Shown here: one piece after another, positions 53,901 to 63,088 of the stretch
Layout of the letters: each line of letters opens with the position of its first letter
Position numbering within the stretch: the first letter of the stretch is position 1
NCBI RefSeq assembly: GCF_001667925.1
Contig: NZ_LZJR01000129.1
Coordinates: 1 to 64,000 of the forward strand
Source of the DNA: Mycobacterium sp. E2479
GTDB lineage: Bacteria > Actinomycetota > Actinomycetes > Mycobacteriales > Mycobacteriaceae
Reading direction: 5' to 3'
Length of the DNA stretch: 64,000 bases
Program-made: the position numbers and the translations under genes
The notes under the pieces: model-generated
The model's database searches: none
What the model was told of the DNA's origin: nothing
What the model saw: the letters and a program-made list of their open reading frames with translations, nothing else

Positions 53901-55468
53901 GTTCGGTGCTCACCCCGCGCACGGCGGTTAGCGACGCGCGCCAAGAACTCGGTTGCCACTGGAACAGCGCGCTCTCGATCGCGCCCCACCAGTCCGATCC
54001 GCGTCCGCCGATCGACGATGTCGGAAACATCCAGCGCGCCCTCATGCGTGATCGCGTATTCGAATTCCGCTCTGGTGACGTCGATTCCCTCCACGACCGG
54101 TTCCGTGGGGCGCTCGCAGGTGGCGGAGCCGATCACCTTGGGCGCCTCGGCCCCGTAGCGCTGCACCAGTGACACCGGCGGCGCGGAGTCCGGCGCCGCC
54201 ACCACCCCGGGGTTGGCCGGCGCCCCGATCAGCGGCAGATTGCGGGTCCGGCATTTCGCGGCCCGCAGCCGACGCACCCGGATCGCGCGGTCCAGCACAT
54301 CCTGTGCCATATAACGGTATTCGGTAAGCTTGCCGCCGATCACGCTGATCACCCCGGACGCCGATTCGACGACGGCGTGTTCGCGGGAAACGTCGGCGGT
54401 GCGGCCTTCGCCGGTGTCGATCAGCGGCCGCAGCCCCGCGTAGGCGCCGATGACGTCGGTCGCGGTAAGGCCGATCCGCAACCCGGTGTTCACCGTGTCG
54501 AGCAAGAACGTGATCTCTTCAACCGACGGTTCGGGCACATCGGGAACGGGACCGGGCGCGGCCTCGTCGGTCAGACCGAGATAGACGCGGCCCAGCTGTT
54601 CGGGCATGGCGAAGACGAAGCGGTTGAGCTCACCGGGAATCGGAATGGTAAGCGCCGCAGTCGGATTGCCGAAGGCTTGGGCGTCGAACACCAGGTGCGT
54701 GCCGCGGCTGGGCCGCAGCCGTAACGAGCCGTCGATCTCGCCCGCCCACACCCCGGCCGCGTTGATGACCGCGCCCGCCGACACGTCAAACGATTCCCCG
54801 CCGCGCATGTCGGTCAGCCGCACCGACGTGCCGGTCGCCCGGGACGCCGACACATAAGTCAGGATCCGGGCGCCATGCTGCGCCGCGGTGCGGGCGACCG
54901 CGGTGACCAACCGAGCGTCGTCGATGAGTTGACCGTCGTAAGCCAGGAAGCCGCCGTCCAAGCCGTCGCGTCGCACGGTGGGCACCATCTCCACCACGCG
55001 CTCCGCCGAAATCCGGCGCGAGCGGGGCAGGGTCGACGCCGGGGTGCCGGCGAGGAACCGCAACGCGTCACCCGCCAGGAATCCGCCGCGCACCAGCGCT
55101 CGCTTGCCCGCACTCATCGATGGCAGCAGCGGCACCAGTTGGGGCATCGCATGAACCAAATGAGGGGCGTTGCGCGTCATCAAGATTCCGCGCTCGATGG
55201 CGCTGCGCCGGGCAATGCCCACGTTTCCGGTCGCCAGGTAACGCAGCCCGCCGTGGACGAGCTTGGAACTCCACCGGCTGGTGCCGAAGGCCAGATCATG
55301 TTTCTCCACCAGCGCCACCCGCAGCCCGCGCGCCGCGGCATCCAACGCGATCCCGGCACCGGTGATGCCGCCGCCGATCACGATCACGTCGGAAGGCTCA
55401 CCGTCGGCGAGTGCGGTCAGGTCGGCCGTGCGGCGCTCGGCGTTCAGGGCGGTCGGGTCGGGGATCAC
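53897..55468 (-). CDS. glpD1: Glycerol-3-phosphate dehydrogenase (FAD, aerobic)
   Basis: A membrane-associated flavoprotein (Rv2249c) that oxidises glycerol-3-phosphate to dihydroxyacetone phosphate and feeds electrons to quinone. At 523 residues, it has the FAD motif DVIVIGGGITGAGIALDAA, the family signature GTSRWSSKLVHGGLRYL, and the C-terminal DAO_C domain (TRAEFEYAITHEGALDVSD). The start GTG 55468 overlaps the stop of the TetR gene as GTGA, so the two are cotranscribed. Confidence 0.95.
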   Translation of the reverse strand: MIPDPTALNAERRTADLTALADGEPSDVIVIGGGITGAGIALDAAARGLRVALVEKHDLAFGTSRWSSKLVHGGLRYLATGNVGIARRSAIERGILMTRNAPHLVHAMPQLVPLLPSMSAGKRALVRGGFLAGDALRFLAGTPASTLPRSRRISAERVVEMVPTVRRDGLDGGFLAYDGQLIDDARLVTAVARTAAQHGARILTYVSASRATGTSVRLTDMRGGESFDVSAGAVINAAGVWAGEIDGSLRLRPSRGTHLVFDAQAFGNPTAALTIPIPGELNRFVFAMPEQLGRVYLGLTDEAAPGPVPDVPEPSVEEITFLLDTVNTGLRIGLTATDVIGAYAGLRPLIDTGEGRTADVSREHAVVESASGVISVIGGKLTEYRYMAQDVLDRAIRVRRLRAAKCRTRNLPLIGAPANPGVVAAPDSAPPVSLVQRYGAEAPKVIGSATCERPTEPVVEGIDVTRAEFEYAITHEGALDVSDIVDRRTRIGLVGRDRERAVPVATEFLARVANRRARGEHRT

Positions 55469-56034
55469 GACAGATATCCGTTCAGCGTGTGGGTGAGCTC
55501 GGTGTCCAGCGCTTGGGCGTCGAGCATCGCCTCGACGATCCCGGCCGACTGGATGGTGGATTGCGCGATCAGCAGCACCATGGTCGCCATCTGGACCGGA
55601 TCGCCGAGCCGAACACTTCCGTGCCGCTGAGCCACCCGCAGCCGGGCGGCGAGCGCGTCAATCAACATGCGCTGGCTCGTCCCCAGGCGTTCGGTGATAT
55701 AGGTCGACGCGAGATCCGAGTGCAGCACCGACATCACCAGTCGGTCCGCCCGCAGCAGATCGGTCACCGCAACTATCTGCCGCACAAGCGATTCACGATC
55801 CTCGCCGAGTAAAGGGGCGTCGCGCATCACTTCGGTGATGTGTTGGGTCAAAAGCGCCGCCACGATCGATTGTGTGTCCGGCCACCGCCGGTACACCGTC
55901 GGTCTGCTGACGCCCGCACGTCGGGCTATCTCGGCCAGGGTCACCCGCTCCACCCCGAAATCCACCACGCAGCTGGCCGCCGCGGCGAGGATCCGCTCGC
56001 CGGTGTCCAGTGGTGCATTACGTGTTGACAGCAT
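55465..56034 (-). CDS. TetR family regulator
   Basis: A 189-residue TetR protein, the length of Rv2250c. The helix-turn-helix is VTLAEIARRAGVSRPTVYRRW (about residues 29-49), and the C-terminal ligand domain is helical. I start at ATG 56034 (MLSTRNAPL). It is coupled to glpD1 and divergent from the FAD oxidase gene, with a 21-bp dyad spanning both start codons, so autoregulation and control of both sides are likely. Confidence 0.88.
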   Translation of the reverse strand: MLSTRNAPLDTGERILAAAASCVVDFGVERVTLAEIARRAGVSRPTVYRRWPDTQSIVAALLTQHITEVMRDAPLLGEDRESLVRQIVAVTDLLRADRLVMSVLHSDLASTYITERLGTSQRMLIDALAARLRVAQRHGSVRLGDPVQMATMVLLIAQSTIQSAGIVEAMLDAQALDTELTHTLNGYLS

Positions 56035-56053
56035 GTGTAATACTGTAACGCAT
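56033..56053. promoter_or_regulatory. Imperfect 21-bp dyad between divergent starts
   Basis: ATGTGTAATACTGTAACGCAT is an imperfect palindrome centred at 56043. It covers almost exactly the interval between the TetR ATG (56034, leftward) and the FAD oxidase ATG (56052, rightward). The size fits a TetR operator. With so short a gap, at least one gene may be leaderless. Confidence 0.45.
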
Positions 56054-57662
56054 GACCGACCCTCACGGGCTCTTGCCACCGATGAAATGGAACGCGTGGG
56101 GAGATCCCGCCGCGGCCAAGCCCCTGTCGGAGGGGATCCGGTCCTTGCTGCAGCAGGCCGTGGGGGTCGAGGGGTCCCACACGGCCGAACTGCGATCCGA
56201 CCAGGTCAAATTGCGCCCGTCAGCGTTGTCGCAGTCCGATCAGGAGGCCCTGGGCGCCATCGTCGGCGCCGAGTACTGCCGCACCGCGGACCCCGACCGG
56301 CTGCTGCGCGCGGGCGGCAAATCCACCATCGACCTGCTCAACCGCGCGGAACACGGCACCCAGGACGCGCCCGACGCCGTGTTGCTGCCCGCCGATGACG
56401 ACGCCGTTGCCGCGATCCTGCGCTACTGCTCGGACCATCGCATCGCCGTCGTACCCTTCGGCGGGGGCACCAGTGTGGTCGGCGGCCTGGATCCCATCCG
56501 CGGGGAGTTTGCCGCCGTCGTCTCGCTCGATCTACGCCGGTTCGACCAACTGATCTCGCTGGACGACGTGTCCGGCCAAGCCGTTCTCGGGGCCGGGGTC
56601 ACCGGGCCGGACGCCGAACGCCTGCTTGGCGCACAAGGCTTTTCGCTCGGTCATTTCCCGCAGAGCTTTGAGTACGCCACTATCGGCGGCTTCGCCGCGA
56701 CCCGCTCCTCCGGTCAGGATTCGGCGGGCTACGGCCGGTTCAACGACATGGTGCGCGGGCTGCGCGTGGTCACCCCGGTGGGCACCATGGATCTGGGTCG
56801 CGCGCCGGAATCCGCCGCGGGTCCCGACCTGCGCCAGCTGTTGATCGGCTCGGAGGGCACCCTGGGCGTCATCACCCGGGTGCGGCTGCGCGTGCACCGC
56901 GTTCCAAAAGCGGTCCGCTACGAGGCGTGGTCGTTCCCCGATTTCGAGACCGGGGCGGCGGCCCTGCGCGCCGTCACCCAAAATGCCACGGGCCCCACCG
57001 TCATTCGGCTCTCCGACGAGGCCGAGACCGGAGTCAACCTGGCCACTACCGAGTCGATCGGCGAATCTCAGATCACCGGCGGATGCCTGGCCATCACCAT
57101 GTTCGAAGGCACCGAGGAGCACGTCGAAAGCCGGCACGCCGAGACCAGCGCGCTCCTGGCGGCCCAGGGCGGAACCTCGCTGGGCGACGGTCCGGCGCGG
57201 GCGTGGGAGCGCGGCCGCTTCGGCGCACCGTACCTGCGCGATTCGCTGCTCGCGGCGGGCGCGCTGTGCGAAACGCTGGAGACGGCCACCGATTGGTCGA
57301 ATGTCTCCGCGCTGAAAAGTGCTGTTACCCAAGCGCTTACCGATGCGCTAGCCGCAACGGGTACCCCCGCCTTGGTGATGTGTCACATCTCCCACGTGTA
57401 CCCCACCGGCGCCTCGTTGTATTTCACCGTCGTCGCGGGGCAACGGGGCAACCCGATCGAGCAATGGAAAGCCGCCAAAAAGGCGGCGTCGGATGCCATC
57501 ATGGCCACCGGCGGGACCATCACCCACCATCATGCGGTCGGTGCCGACCACCGGCCGTGGATGCGCGACGAGATAGGCGAGCTGGGAGTGCAGGTGCTAC
57601 GGGCCGTCAAGCAGACTCTGGACCCGGCCGGAATTCTCAATCCCGGCAAGCTGATTCCGTGA
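56052..57662 (+). CDS. FAD-binding oxidase, alkyl-DHAP synthase-like
   Basis: A 536-residue FAD_binding_4 / FAD-oxidase_C protein (Rv2251-like). The FAD-phosphate loop is VPFGGGTSVVGG (about residues 139-150), followed by HFPQSFEYATIGGFAATRSSG and IGSEGTLGVITRVRLR. The C-terminal metal/FAD region has THHHAVGADHRPW. It resembles alkyldihydroxyacetonephosphate synthase and D-lactate dehydrogenases. Its neighbours glpD1 and a lipid kinase suggest glycerophosphate or ether lipid metabolism; this is inference. Start ATG 56052; ATG 56082 is an alternative. Confidence 0.88.
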   Translation: MTDPHGLLPPMKWNAWGDPAAAKPLSEGIRSLLQQAVGVEGSHTAELRSDQVKLRPSALSQSDQEALGAIVGAEYCRTADPDRLLRAGGKSTIDLLNRAEHGTQDAPDAVLLPADDDAVAAILRYCSDHRIAVVPFGGGTSVVGGLDPIRGEFAAVVSLDLRRFDQLISLDDVSGQAVLGAGVTGPDAERLLGAQGFSLGHFPQSFEYATIGGFAATRSSGQDSAGYGRFNDMVRGLRVVTPVGTMDLGRAPESAAGPDLRQLLIGSEGTLGVITRVRLRVHRVPKAVRYEAWSFPDFETGAAALRAVTQNATGPTVIRLSDEAETGVNLATTESIGESQITGGCLAITMFEGTEEHVESRHAETSALLAAQGGTSLGDGPARAWERGRFGAPYLRDSLLAAGALCETLETATDWSNVSALKSAVTQALTDALAATGTPALVMCHISHVYPTGASLYFTVVAGQRGNPIEQWKAAKKAASDAIMATGGTITHHHAVGADHRPWMRDEIGELGVQVLRAVKQTLDPAGILNPGKLIP

Positions 57663-58585
57663 CAGCCGAAGCCCGCCGCCGGGAAATCGGCAGGGTGACC
57701 GCGCTGACCAACCCGGTGTCGGGCCACGGCGCCGCGGTCCACGCCGCCCAGCGCGCGATCGCGGGGCTGCACCGTCGGGGCGTGGAGGTCGTCGAAATCA
57801 TCGGCGACGACGCCCAGGACGCGCGGCACCTGCTCGGCGCGGCCCTGGAGAAGGGCACCGACGCGGTCATGGTGACCGGAGGCGACGGCGTCGTCTCCAA
57901 CGCCCTGCAGGTGATGGCGGGCACCGACATTCCGCTGGGCGTGATCCCGGCCGGCACCGGCAACGACCACGCCCGCGAATTCGGCATTCCCACCAAAGAT
58001 GTCGAGGCCGCCGCGGACATCGTCGTCGACGGCTGCACGGAATCCATTGACCTGGGCTTGATTCGGGACAGCAACGGAGTGGAGAAATGGTTCGGCACGG
58101 TGGCGGCCGCCGGCTTCGATTCGCTGGTCACCGATCGCGCCAACCGGATGACCTGGCCGCACGGCAGGCTGCGCTATTACCTCGCGATGCTCGCCGAGCT
58201 GTCGCAGCTGCGGCTCCTGCCGTTCCGCATGGTGTTCGACGGCACCAAAGAGGTCGATGCGGATATCACGCTTGCCGCCTTCGGCAACACCCGCAGCTAC
58301 GGCGGCGGGATGCAGATCTGTCCCGGCGCGGACTACACCGACGGTCTGCTCGACATCACCATGGTGCACGAGGCATCCCGCACCAAGCTGGTCCGGCTGT
58401 TCCCCACCGTGATGAAGGGCACCCACGTCAACCTCGACGAGGTGAGCACGGCGCGGGCCAGATCGATTCACGTCGAGTGTCCCGGCATCAACGTCTACGC
58501 CGACGGCGACTTCGCCTGCGCGCTGCCGGCCGACATCTCGGCGGTCCCGGGCGCGCTACAGATTCTGCGGCCGGCCAAGCGGTAG
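57659..58585 (+). CDS. dagK: Diacylglycerol kinase family lipid kinase
   Basis: A 308-residue DAGK-catalytic-domain protein (Rv2252), reported in M. tuberculosis to phosphorylate diacylglycerol in phosphatidylinositol mannoside synthesis. The nucleotide motif is MVTGGDGVVSNAL (GGDG), with IPAGTGNDHARE and the later DGDFACALP. It starts at GTG 57659, overlapping the upstream stop as GTGA, so it forms a two-gene unit with the FAD oxidase. Hairpins follow. Confidence 0.93.
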   Translation: MTAEARRREIGRVTALTNPVSGHGAAVHAAQRAIAGLHRRGVEVVEIIGDDAQDARHLLGAALEKGTDAVMVTGGDGVVSNALQVMAGTDIPLGVIPAGTGNDHAREFGIPTKDVEAAADIVVDGCTESIDLGLIRDSNGVEKWFGTVAAAGFDSLVTDRANRMTWPHGRLRYYLAMLAELSQLRLLPFRMVFDGTKEVDADITLAAFGNTRSYGGGMQICPGADYTDGLLDITMVHEASRTKLVRLFPTVMKGTHVNLDEVSTARARSIHVECPGINVYADGDFACALPADISAVPGALQILRPAKR

Positions 58586-58609
58586 GTCCCCCCGGTCTCC
58601 ACGAACCAT

Positions 58610-58631
58610 TAGCGCGTGTCCGAACGCGCTA
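58610..58631 (+). terminator. Hairpin after dagK
   Basis: TAGCGCGT (58610-58617) and ACGCGCTA (58624-58631) form a perfect 8-bp stem with a 6-nt loop, 25 bp after the dagK stop. Confidence 0.55.
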
Positions 58632-58664
58632 GCTGTGTTGAGAGCCGCTTATTGCTTCCAGAGA

Positions 58665-58684
58665 GGCGGCCGGAATAAGCCGCC
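58665..58684 (-). terminator. Hairpin after the DUF3145 gene
   Basis: GGCGGC (58665-58670) and GCCGCC (58679-58684) pair with an 8-nt AT-containing loop, 6 bp beyond the leftward DUF3145 stop. Together with the dagK hairpin it separates two convergent units. Confidence 0.45.
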
Positions 58685-58690
58685 GATCCA

Positions 58691-59203
58691 CTAACCGACT
58701 CCCCGGCTGAGCCAGGTCACCTCGCCGACGTCGCCGCCATCGCGGTAGGGCTCCAGCGCCTCATCCCAGGCGGTGCCCAGCACCGAGTCCAATTCCGCGG
58801 CCAGGGTGTCGGCGCCCTGGGCCATCATCGCCCGCAGACGCATCTCGCCGACCATGACGTCGCCGTTGGCGCTCATCGCCCCGCTCCACAGGCCGAGTTG
58901 CGGGGTGTGGCTGAACCGGTGGCCGTCGACTCCAGGGCTGGGGTCCTCGGTGACCTCGAACCGCAGCACGGACCAGGACCGTAAGGCGTTGGCCAGTTTG
59001 GCGCCGGTCCCCACCGGTCCGACCCAGTTGGTCACCGCGCGCAACTGTCCGGGCATGGCCGGCTGCGGCGTCCAGGTCAGATTCGCCTTGGCACCCAGGG
59101 TCGACGACAACGCCCACTCGACATGCGGGCAAACCGCCGCGGGCGACGCGTGCACATACACCACGCCGGTCGTCACGTCGGCGAATTGATTCGACGCTCG
59201 CAT
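58691..59203 (-). CDS. DUF3145 family protein
   Basis: A 170-residue actinobacterial protein of unknown function (Rv2256c). The conserved stretches are DVTTGVVYVHASPAAVCPHV, GQLRAVTNWVGPVGTGAKLA and DSVLGTAWDEALEPYR. The start ATG 59203 has AAGGAG 6 bp upstream; the open frame to 59242 is unnecessary. It is transcribed leftward, 151 bp after the serine hydrolase gene. Confidence 0.87.
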   Translation of the reverse strand: MRASNQFADVTTGVVYVHASPAAVCPHVEWALSSTLGAKANLTWTPQPAMPGQLRAVTNWVGPVGTGAKLANALRSWSVLRFEVTEDPSPGVDGHRFSHTPQLGLWSGAMSANGDVMVGEMRLRAMMAQGADTLAAELDSVLGTAWDEALEPYRDGGDVGEVTWLSRGVG

Positions 59204-59354
59204 TTCCTGCTCCTTCGGTTCCACGAGGGACGTCTTCCCCAACGACCTGCGGACCCGACAAACAGGGCAGCTTGCTGAAATCTTCGATTTTTTGTGTGTC
59301 GTGCGTGTCTATTGTGCCTTGTGATACCCCTGTTGCGCTAGTGTGCGTTTCCCA

Positions 59355-60173
59355 CTAGCCGTAATCGGCTATCACGGCGTCAGAAACCGCCGGCCAAGGC
59401 GCCAGTGCCCACTCCCCGAATTCGCGGTCCGTGAGGACCACCAGCGCCAGGTCTCTTTCGGGATCTGCCCAGATAAAACCGCCTGCTTGGCCGAAATGGC
59501 CGTACGTTCGCGTGGAATTATGCGCGCCCGTCCAATGCGGCGATTTCGAGTCCCGAAGCTCAAAACCCAGCCCCCAATCATTGGGCCGCTGCACCCCGTA
59601 ACCAGGCAGAACGCCGTCCAAACCCGGAAACTGCACTGTCGTCGCCTCGGCGTGCAGGCCCGCCGAGACCGTCGCCGGGCGCAACAAGTCCCCGGCGAAC
59701 GCCGCCAGGTCCGCCACCGTCGACCTCGCCCCGAATCCGGCGGCCACCGCGCCGCCGTCCAGGTGGGTCGCCGCCATGCCCAGCGGTTCACACACCGCCT
59801 CGGCCAGGTAGCGCGCGAACTCGATGCCGGTGTGTTGCTCCACGGTCTGGGCGAGCACCGTAAAGCCCTGGTTGGAGTAGATCCGGCGGGCGCCGGGCGC
59901 GGCCAGCACCTGGTCGGACTGCATCGACAAGCCCGAGGCGTGGGCCAGCAGGTGGCGGACGGTCGCCCCGGGCGGGCCGGCGGCCGTGTCGAGGTCGACC
60001 GCCCCTTCCTCGATGGCGACCTGCACCGCCCGCGCGGCCAGTGGCTTGGTCACCGAGGCGAGCTCGAACACACGCCCGACGTCACCGTGGCTGGCCAGCA
60101 CGCCGCCGGGCCCAACCACCGCGGCGGCGGCGGCCCCGACCGGCCAGACTTCCAGGGCGTCGAGGGCCGCCAT
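59355..60173 (-). CDS. Serine beta-lactamase-like hydrolase
   Basis: A 272-residue beta-lactamase/D-Ala-D-Ala carboxypeptidase fold protein (Rv2257c). The SxxK motif is S40-V-T-K43, the second motif Y99-S-N (IYSNQGF), and the third is replaced by HFGQAGG, as in class C-like esterases of this group. There is no obvious signal peptide, so a cytoplasmic esterase or peptidase is more likely than a lactamase. The start overlaps the methyltransferase stop (ATG 60173 or GTG 60176). Confidence 0.82.
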   Translation of the reverse strand: MAALDALEVWPVGAAAAAVVGPGGVLASHGDVGRVFELASVTKPLAARAVQVAIEEGAVDLDTAAGPPGATVRHLLAHASGLSMQSDQVLAAPGARRIYSNQGFTVLAQTVEQHTGIEFARYLAEAVCEPLGMAATHLDGGAVAAGFGARSTVADLAAFAGDLLRPATVSAGLHAEATTVQFPGLDGVLPGYGVQRPNDWGLGFELRDSKSPHWTGAHNSTRTYGHFGQAGGFIWADPERDLALVVLTDREFGEWALAPWPAVSDAVIADYG

Positions 60174-61231
60174 CACTTCCTGGCGATGTAGTAGTTGTTG
60201 ATCGGGTCGGACTCGATCTCGGCCACGCTGACGTCCTCGAAGCCGGCATCCCCCAGCATCGAGACGGCCAGCTGCGTCCCCCAGGCGGTACCCAGTCCGG
60301 CGCCGTCGGACGCCAGCGAGACCGTCATGCAGTGCATCAGCGATGTCGTGTACAGGTAGGTGCTCATCGGAACGCCGATGTTCTCCTCGAGCCGGCTCGA
60401 CGCCTTGATGTCGGCCATCAGCAGCACGCCGCCGGGCCGCAGTGCCCGGTAGATGTTCTCCAAAACCCGCGCCGGCTGCGCTTGGTCGTGGATGGCGTCG
60501 AAGACGGTGACGACGTCGTAAGCGTCCGCCTTTTCCAAATCAGCCAGATTGTGGCTTTCAAAGGCCGCATTGATCAGGCCACGATCGGCGGCTTCCCGGA
60601 TCCCGGTGGCGATGGCCTCTTCGGAAAAGTCGATTCCGGTGAAGCGGCTGGCCGGAAACGCTTGTGCCATCACATTGATGGCGTGTCCGCTGCCGCAGCC
60701 GAAATCCGCCACCTCGGCTCCGGACCGCAGGCGCTCCACGAGGCCGTCCACCAACGGCAGCACCGCGTCGACCAACGCGGTGTCGTACACCACGCCGCTC
60801 TGCTCGGCCATCAACGCGTGAAAACGGGGAAACTCGCTGTACGGCAGCCCGCCGCCGGCGCGGAAGCACCCGATGATTTTTTGTTCGACCTCGGCGAGCA
60901 CCGGAACGAGCAGGGTCACCAGGGCCAGGTTGTCCGGTCCGGCCTCACGTGTCAGCACCTTGGCGCGCTGCGGGGGCAACGAGTACCTTGCGGTATCGGG
61001 GTCGTACTCGACGACGCGCCCGGTGGTCATACCCGCCAACCACTCTCGGACGTAGCGCTCGTTCAGTCCGGCCGCCGAGGCGATCTCCTCGCTGGTGGAA
61101 GGTGCCAGCCCGGCCATCGTGTCCAGCAGTCCCGTCTGATGCCCGATGCTGAGCAACAGCGTCAGACTGGCGCCGTCGATGGCAGAGGTCATCCGTTCGG
61201 TGAATTCTTCGGTGGTTTCCCAAGCTGTCAC
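60173..61231 (-). CDS. SAM-dependent methyltransferase (Rv2258c-like)
   Basis: A 352-residue protein with an N-terminal winged-helix/dimerisation region ([20 protein letters not shown]) and a class I methyltransferase domain, motif [18 protein letters not shown] (about residues 172-188) and motif [13 protein letters not shown]. The H37Rv homologue has been crystallised with SAM-analogue ligands; its natural substrate is not known to me. The start is ATG 61231. It is coupled to the serine hydrolase downstream. Confidence 0.88.
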   Translation of the reverse strand: MTAWETTEEFTERMTSAIDGASLTLLLSIGHQTGLLDTMAGLAPSTSEEIASAAGLNERYVREWLAGMTTGRVVEYDPDTARYSLPPQRAKVLTREAGPDNLALVTLLVPVLAEVEQKIIGCFRAGGGLPYSEFPRFHALMAEQSGVVYDTALVDAVLPLVDGLVERLRSGAEVADFGCGSGHAINVMAQAFPASRFTGIDFSEEAIATGIREAADRGLINAAFESHNLADLEKADAYDVVTVFDAIHDQAQPARVLENIYRALRPGGVLLMADIKASSRLEENIGVPMSTYLYTTSLMHCMTVSLASDGAGLGTAWGTQLAVSMLGDAGFEDVSVAEIESDPINNYYIARK

Positions 61232-61334
61232 GCCCAGGGACGCTACACCGAGTAATCGGCCAGCCGGTTGTCAACGGTAGCAGGGTGAACACCCGCCACC
61301 AGATGTATGGCGACGAACGCCTAGGTTGGAGCCC

Positions 61335-62420
61335 ATGAGTCAGACAGTGCGCGGCGTCATTTCACGCAAGAAGGGCGAACCCGTCGAATTGGTGGACATC
61401 GTTGTGCCGGACCCCGGGCCCGGGGAGGCTCTGGTCGACGTCATCGCCTGCGGGGTGTGCCACACCGACTTGACCTACCGCGAGGGCGGCATCAACGACG
61501 AGTATCCCTTCCTGCTCGGCCATGAGGCCGCCGGCCGGGTCGAGGCCGTCGGGCCCGACGTGACCGCCGTTGCGCCGGGCGACTTCGTCGTCTTGAACTG
61601 GCGCGCGGTGTGCGGGCAGTGCCGGGCCTGCAAGCGCGGCAGACCGCACCTGTGCTTCGACACCTTCAATGCCACGCAGAAAATGACGCTGACCGATGGC
61701 ACCGAGCTCACGCCCGCCCTGGGCATCGGGGCGTTCGCCGACAAGACGCTGGTGGCCGCCGGCCAGTGCACCAAAGTCAATCCCGAGGCCGACCCCGCGG
61801 TCGCGGGCCTGCTGGGTTGCGGGGTGATGGCCGGCCTGGGTGCCGCGATCAACACCGGCGCGGTCACCCGGGATGACACGGTCGCGGTAATCGGTTGCGG
61901 CGGCGTGGGCGACGCCGCCATCGCCGGTGCGGCGCTGGTGGGCGCGCGGCGGATCATCGCCGTCGACACCGACAACACGAAACTGGAGCTGGCCCGCAAG
62001 TTCGGCGCCACGCACACCGTCAACGCCCGCGAACTCGACGTGGTCAAGACGATTCAGGACCTCACCGACGGGTTCGGCGCGAACGTGGTGATCGACGCGG
62101 TGGGCCGGCCCGAGACCTGGAAGCAGGCCTTCTACGCCCGCGACCTCGCCGGAACCGTTGTGCTGGTTGGTGTTCCGACCCCCGATATGCGCCTGGACAT
62201 GCCGCTGGTGGACTTCTTCAGCCACGGCGGCTCGTTGAAGTCGTCGTGGTATGGCGACTGCCTGCCCGAACGTGACTTCCCCACGCTGATCGACCTGTAC
62301 CTGCAGGGCCGTCTTCCGCTGGACAAGTTTGTCTCCGAGCGAATCGGGCTAGACGGCATCGAGGAGGCGTTCAAGCGGATGCACGATGGCAAGGTATTAC
62401 GTTCGGTGGTGATGCTCTGA
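61335..62420 (+). CDS. mscR: Mycothiol-dependent formaldehyde dehydrogenase / nitrosomycothiol reductase
   Basis: A zinc-dependent class III alcohol dehydrogenase (Rv2259) acting on S-hydroxymethyl- or S-nitroso-mycothiol. At 361 residues, it has catalytic-zinc ligands in CGVCHTDL and GHEAAGRVE, structural-zinc cysteines in [15 protein letters not shown], and the NAD motif [15 protein letters not shown] 61335 follows TTGGAGC; an in-frame ATG 61326 is less likely. The stop overlaps the MBL gene start. Confidence 0.95.
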   Translation: MSQTVRGVISRKKGEPVELVDIVVPDPGPGEALVDVIACGVCHTDLTYREGGINDEYPFLLGHEAAGRVEAVGPDVTAVAPGDFVVLNWRAVCGQCRACKRGRPHLCFDTFNATQKMTLTDGTELTPALGIGAFADKTLVAAGQCTKVNPEADPAVAGLLGCGVMAGLGAAINTGAVTRDDTVAVIGCGGVGDAAIAGAALVGARRIIAVDTDNTKLELARKFGATHTVNARELDVVKTIQDLTDGFGANVVIDAVGRPETWKQAFYARDLAGTVVLVGVPTPDMRLDMPLVDFFSHGGSLKSSWYGDCLPERDFPTLIDLYLQGRLPLDKFVSERIGLDGIEEAFKRMHDGKVLRSVVML

Positions 62421-63043
62421 TGGTGATGATCGATCGGGTGGTCACGCACGGCACCTTTGAACTCGACGGCGGCAGTTGGGAAGTCGACAACAACATCTGG
62501 CTGATCGGCGACAACTCGAATGTCGTGGTTTTCGACGCGGCGCACGACGCGGCGCCGATCGTCGAGGCGGTAGGGGGTCGCCATGTGGTGGCGGTGGTGT
62601 GCACGCACGGCCACAACGATCACGTCACAGTGGCGCCGGAACTCGGCAGCACGCTGGACGCACCTGTGCTGCTGCATCCCGCCGACGAGGTCTTGTGGCG
62701 AATGACCCACCCGGACAAGGATTTCCGTACGATATCCGATGGGCAGACACTGAAGATCGACGGCACCGAGCTGACAGCATTGCACACTCCGGGCCACTCC
62801 CCGGGATCGGTGTGTTGGTACGTGCACGACCTGGGCGTCGTATTCAGCGGCGACACCTTGTTCGCCGGCGGCCCCGGCGCGACCGGGCGTTCGTACTCCG
62901 ACTTCCCGACGATTCTGGAATCGATTTCTGGGCGGCTCGGCAAGCTGCCCGGCGAGACCGTCGTGCACACCGGCCACGGCGACAGCACCACCATCGGTGA
63001 CGAGATCGTGCACTATGAGGAATGGGTGGCCCGCGGACACTAG
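62420..63043 (+). CDS. Metallo-beta-lactamase fold hydrolase
   Basis: A 207-residue glyoxalase II-like protein (Rv2260). The zinc motif HxHxDH is seen as THGHNDHVT (about residues 59-67), with a further His in LHTPGHSPGS, Asp in FSGDTLF and His in VVHTGHGDST. Coupled translation with mscR through TGATG suggests hydrolysis of S-formyl-mycothiol formed by MscR; this fits the pathway but is inference. Confidence 0.88.
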   Translation: MVMIDRVVTHGTFELDGGSWEVDNNIWLIGDNSNVVVFDAAHDAAPIVEAVGGRHVVAVVCTHGHNDHVTVAPELGSTLDAPVLLHPADEVLWRMTHPDKDFRTISDGQTLKIDGTELTALHTPGHSPGSVCWYVHDLGVVFSGDTLFAGGPGATGRSYSDFPTILESISGRLGKLPGETVVHTGHGDSTTIGDEIVHYEEWVARGH

Positions 63044-63088
63044 GTGACCAGACTGAGACCCGGACCGCACCGGTAAGGAGCGATACGC

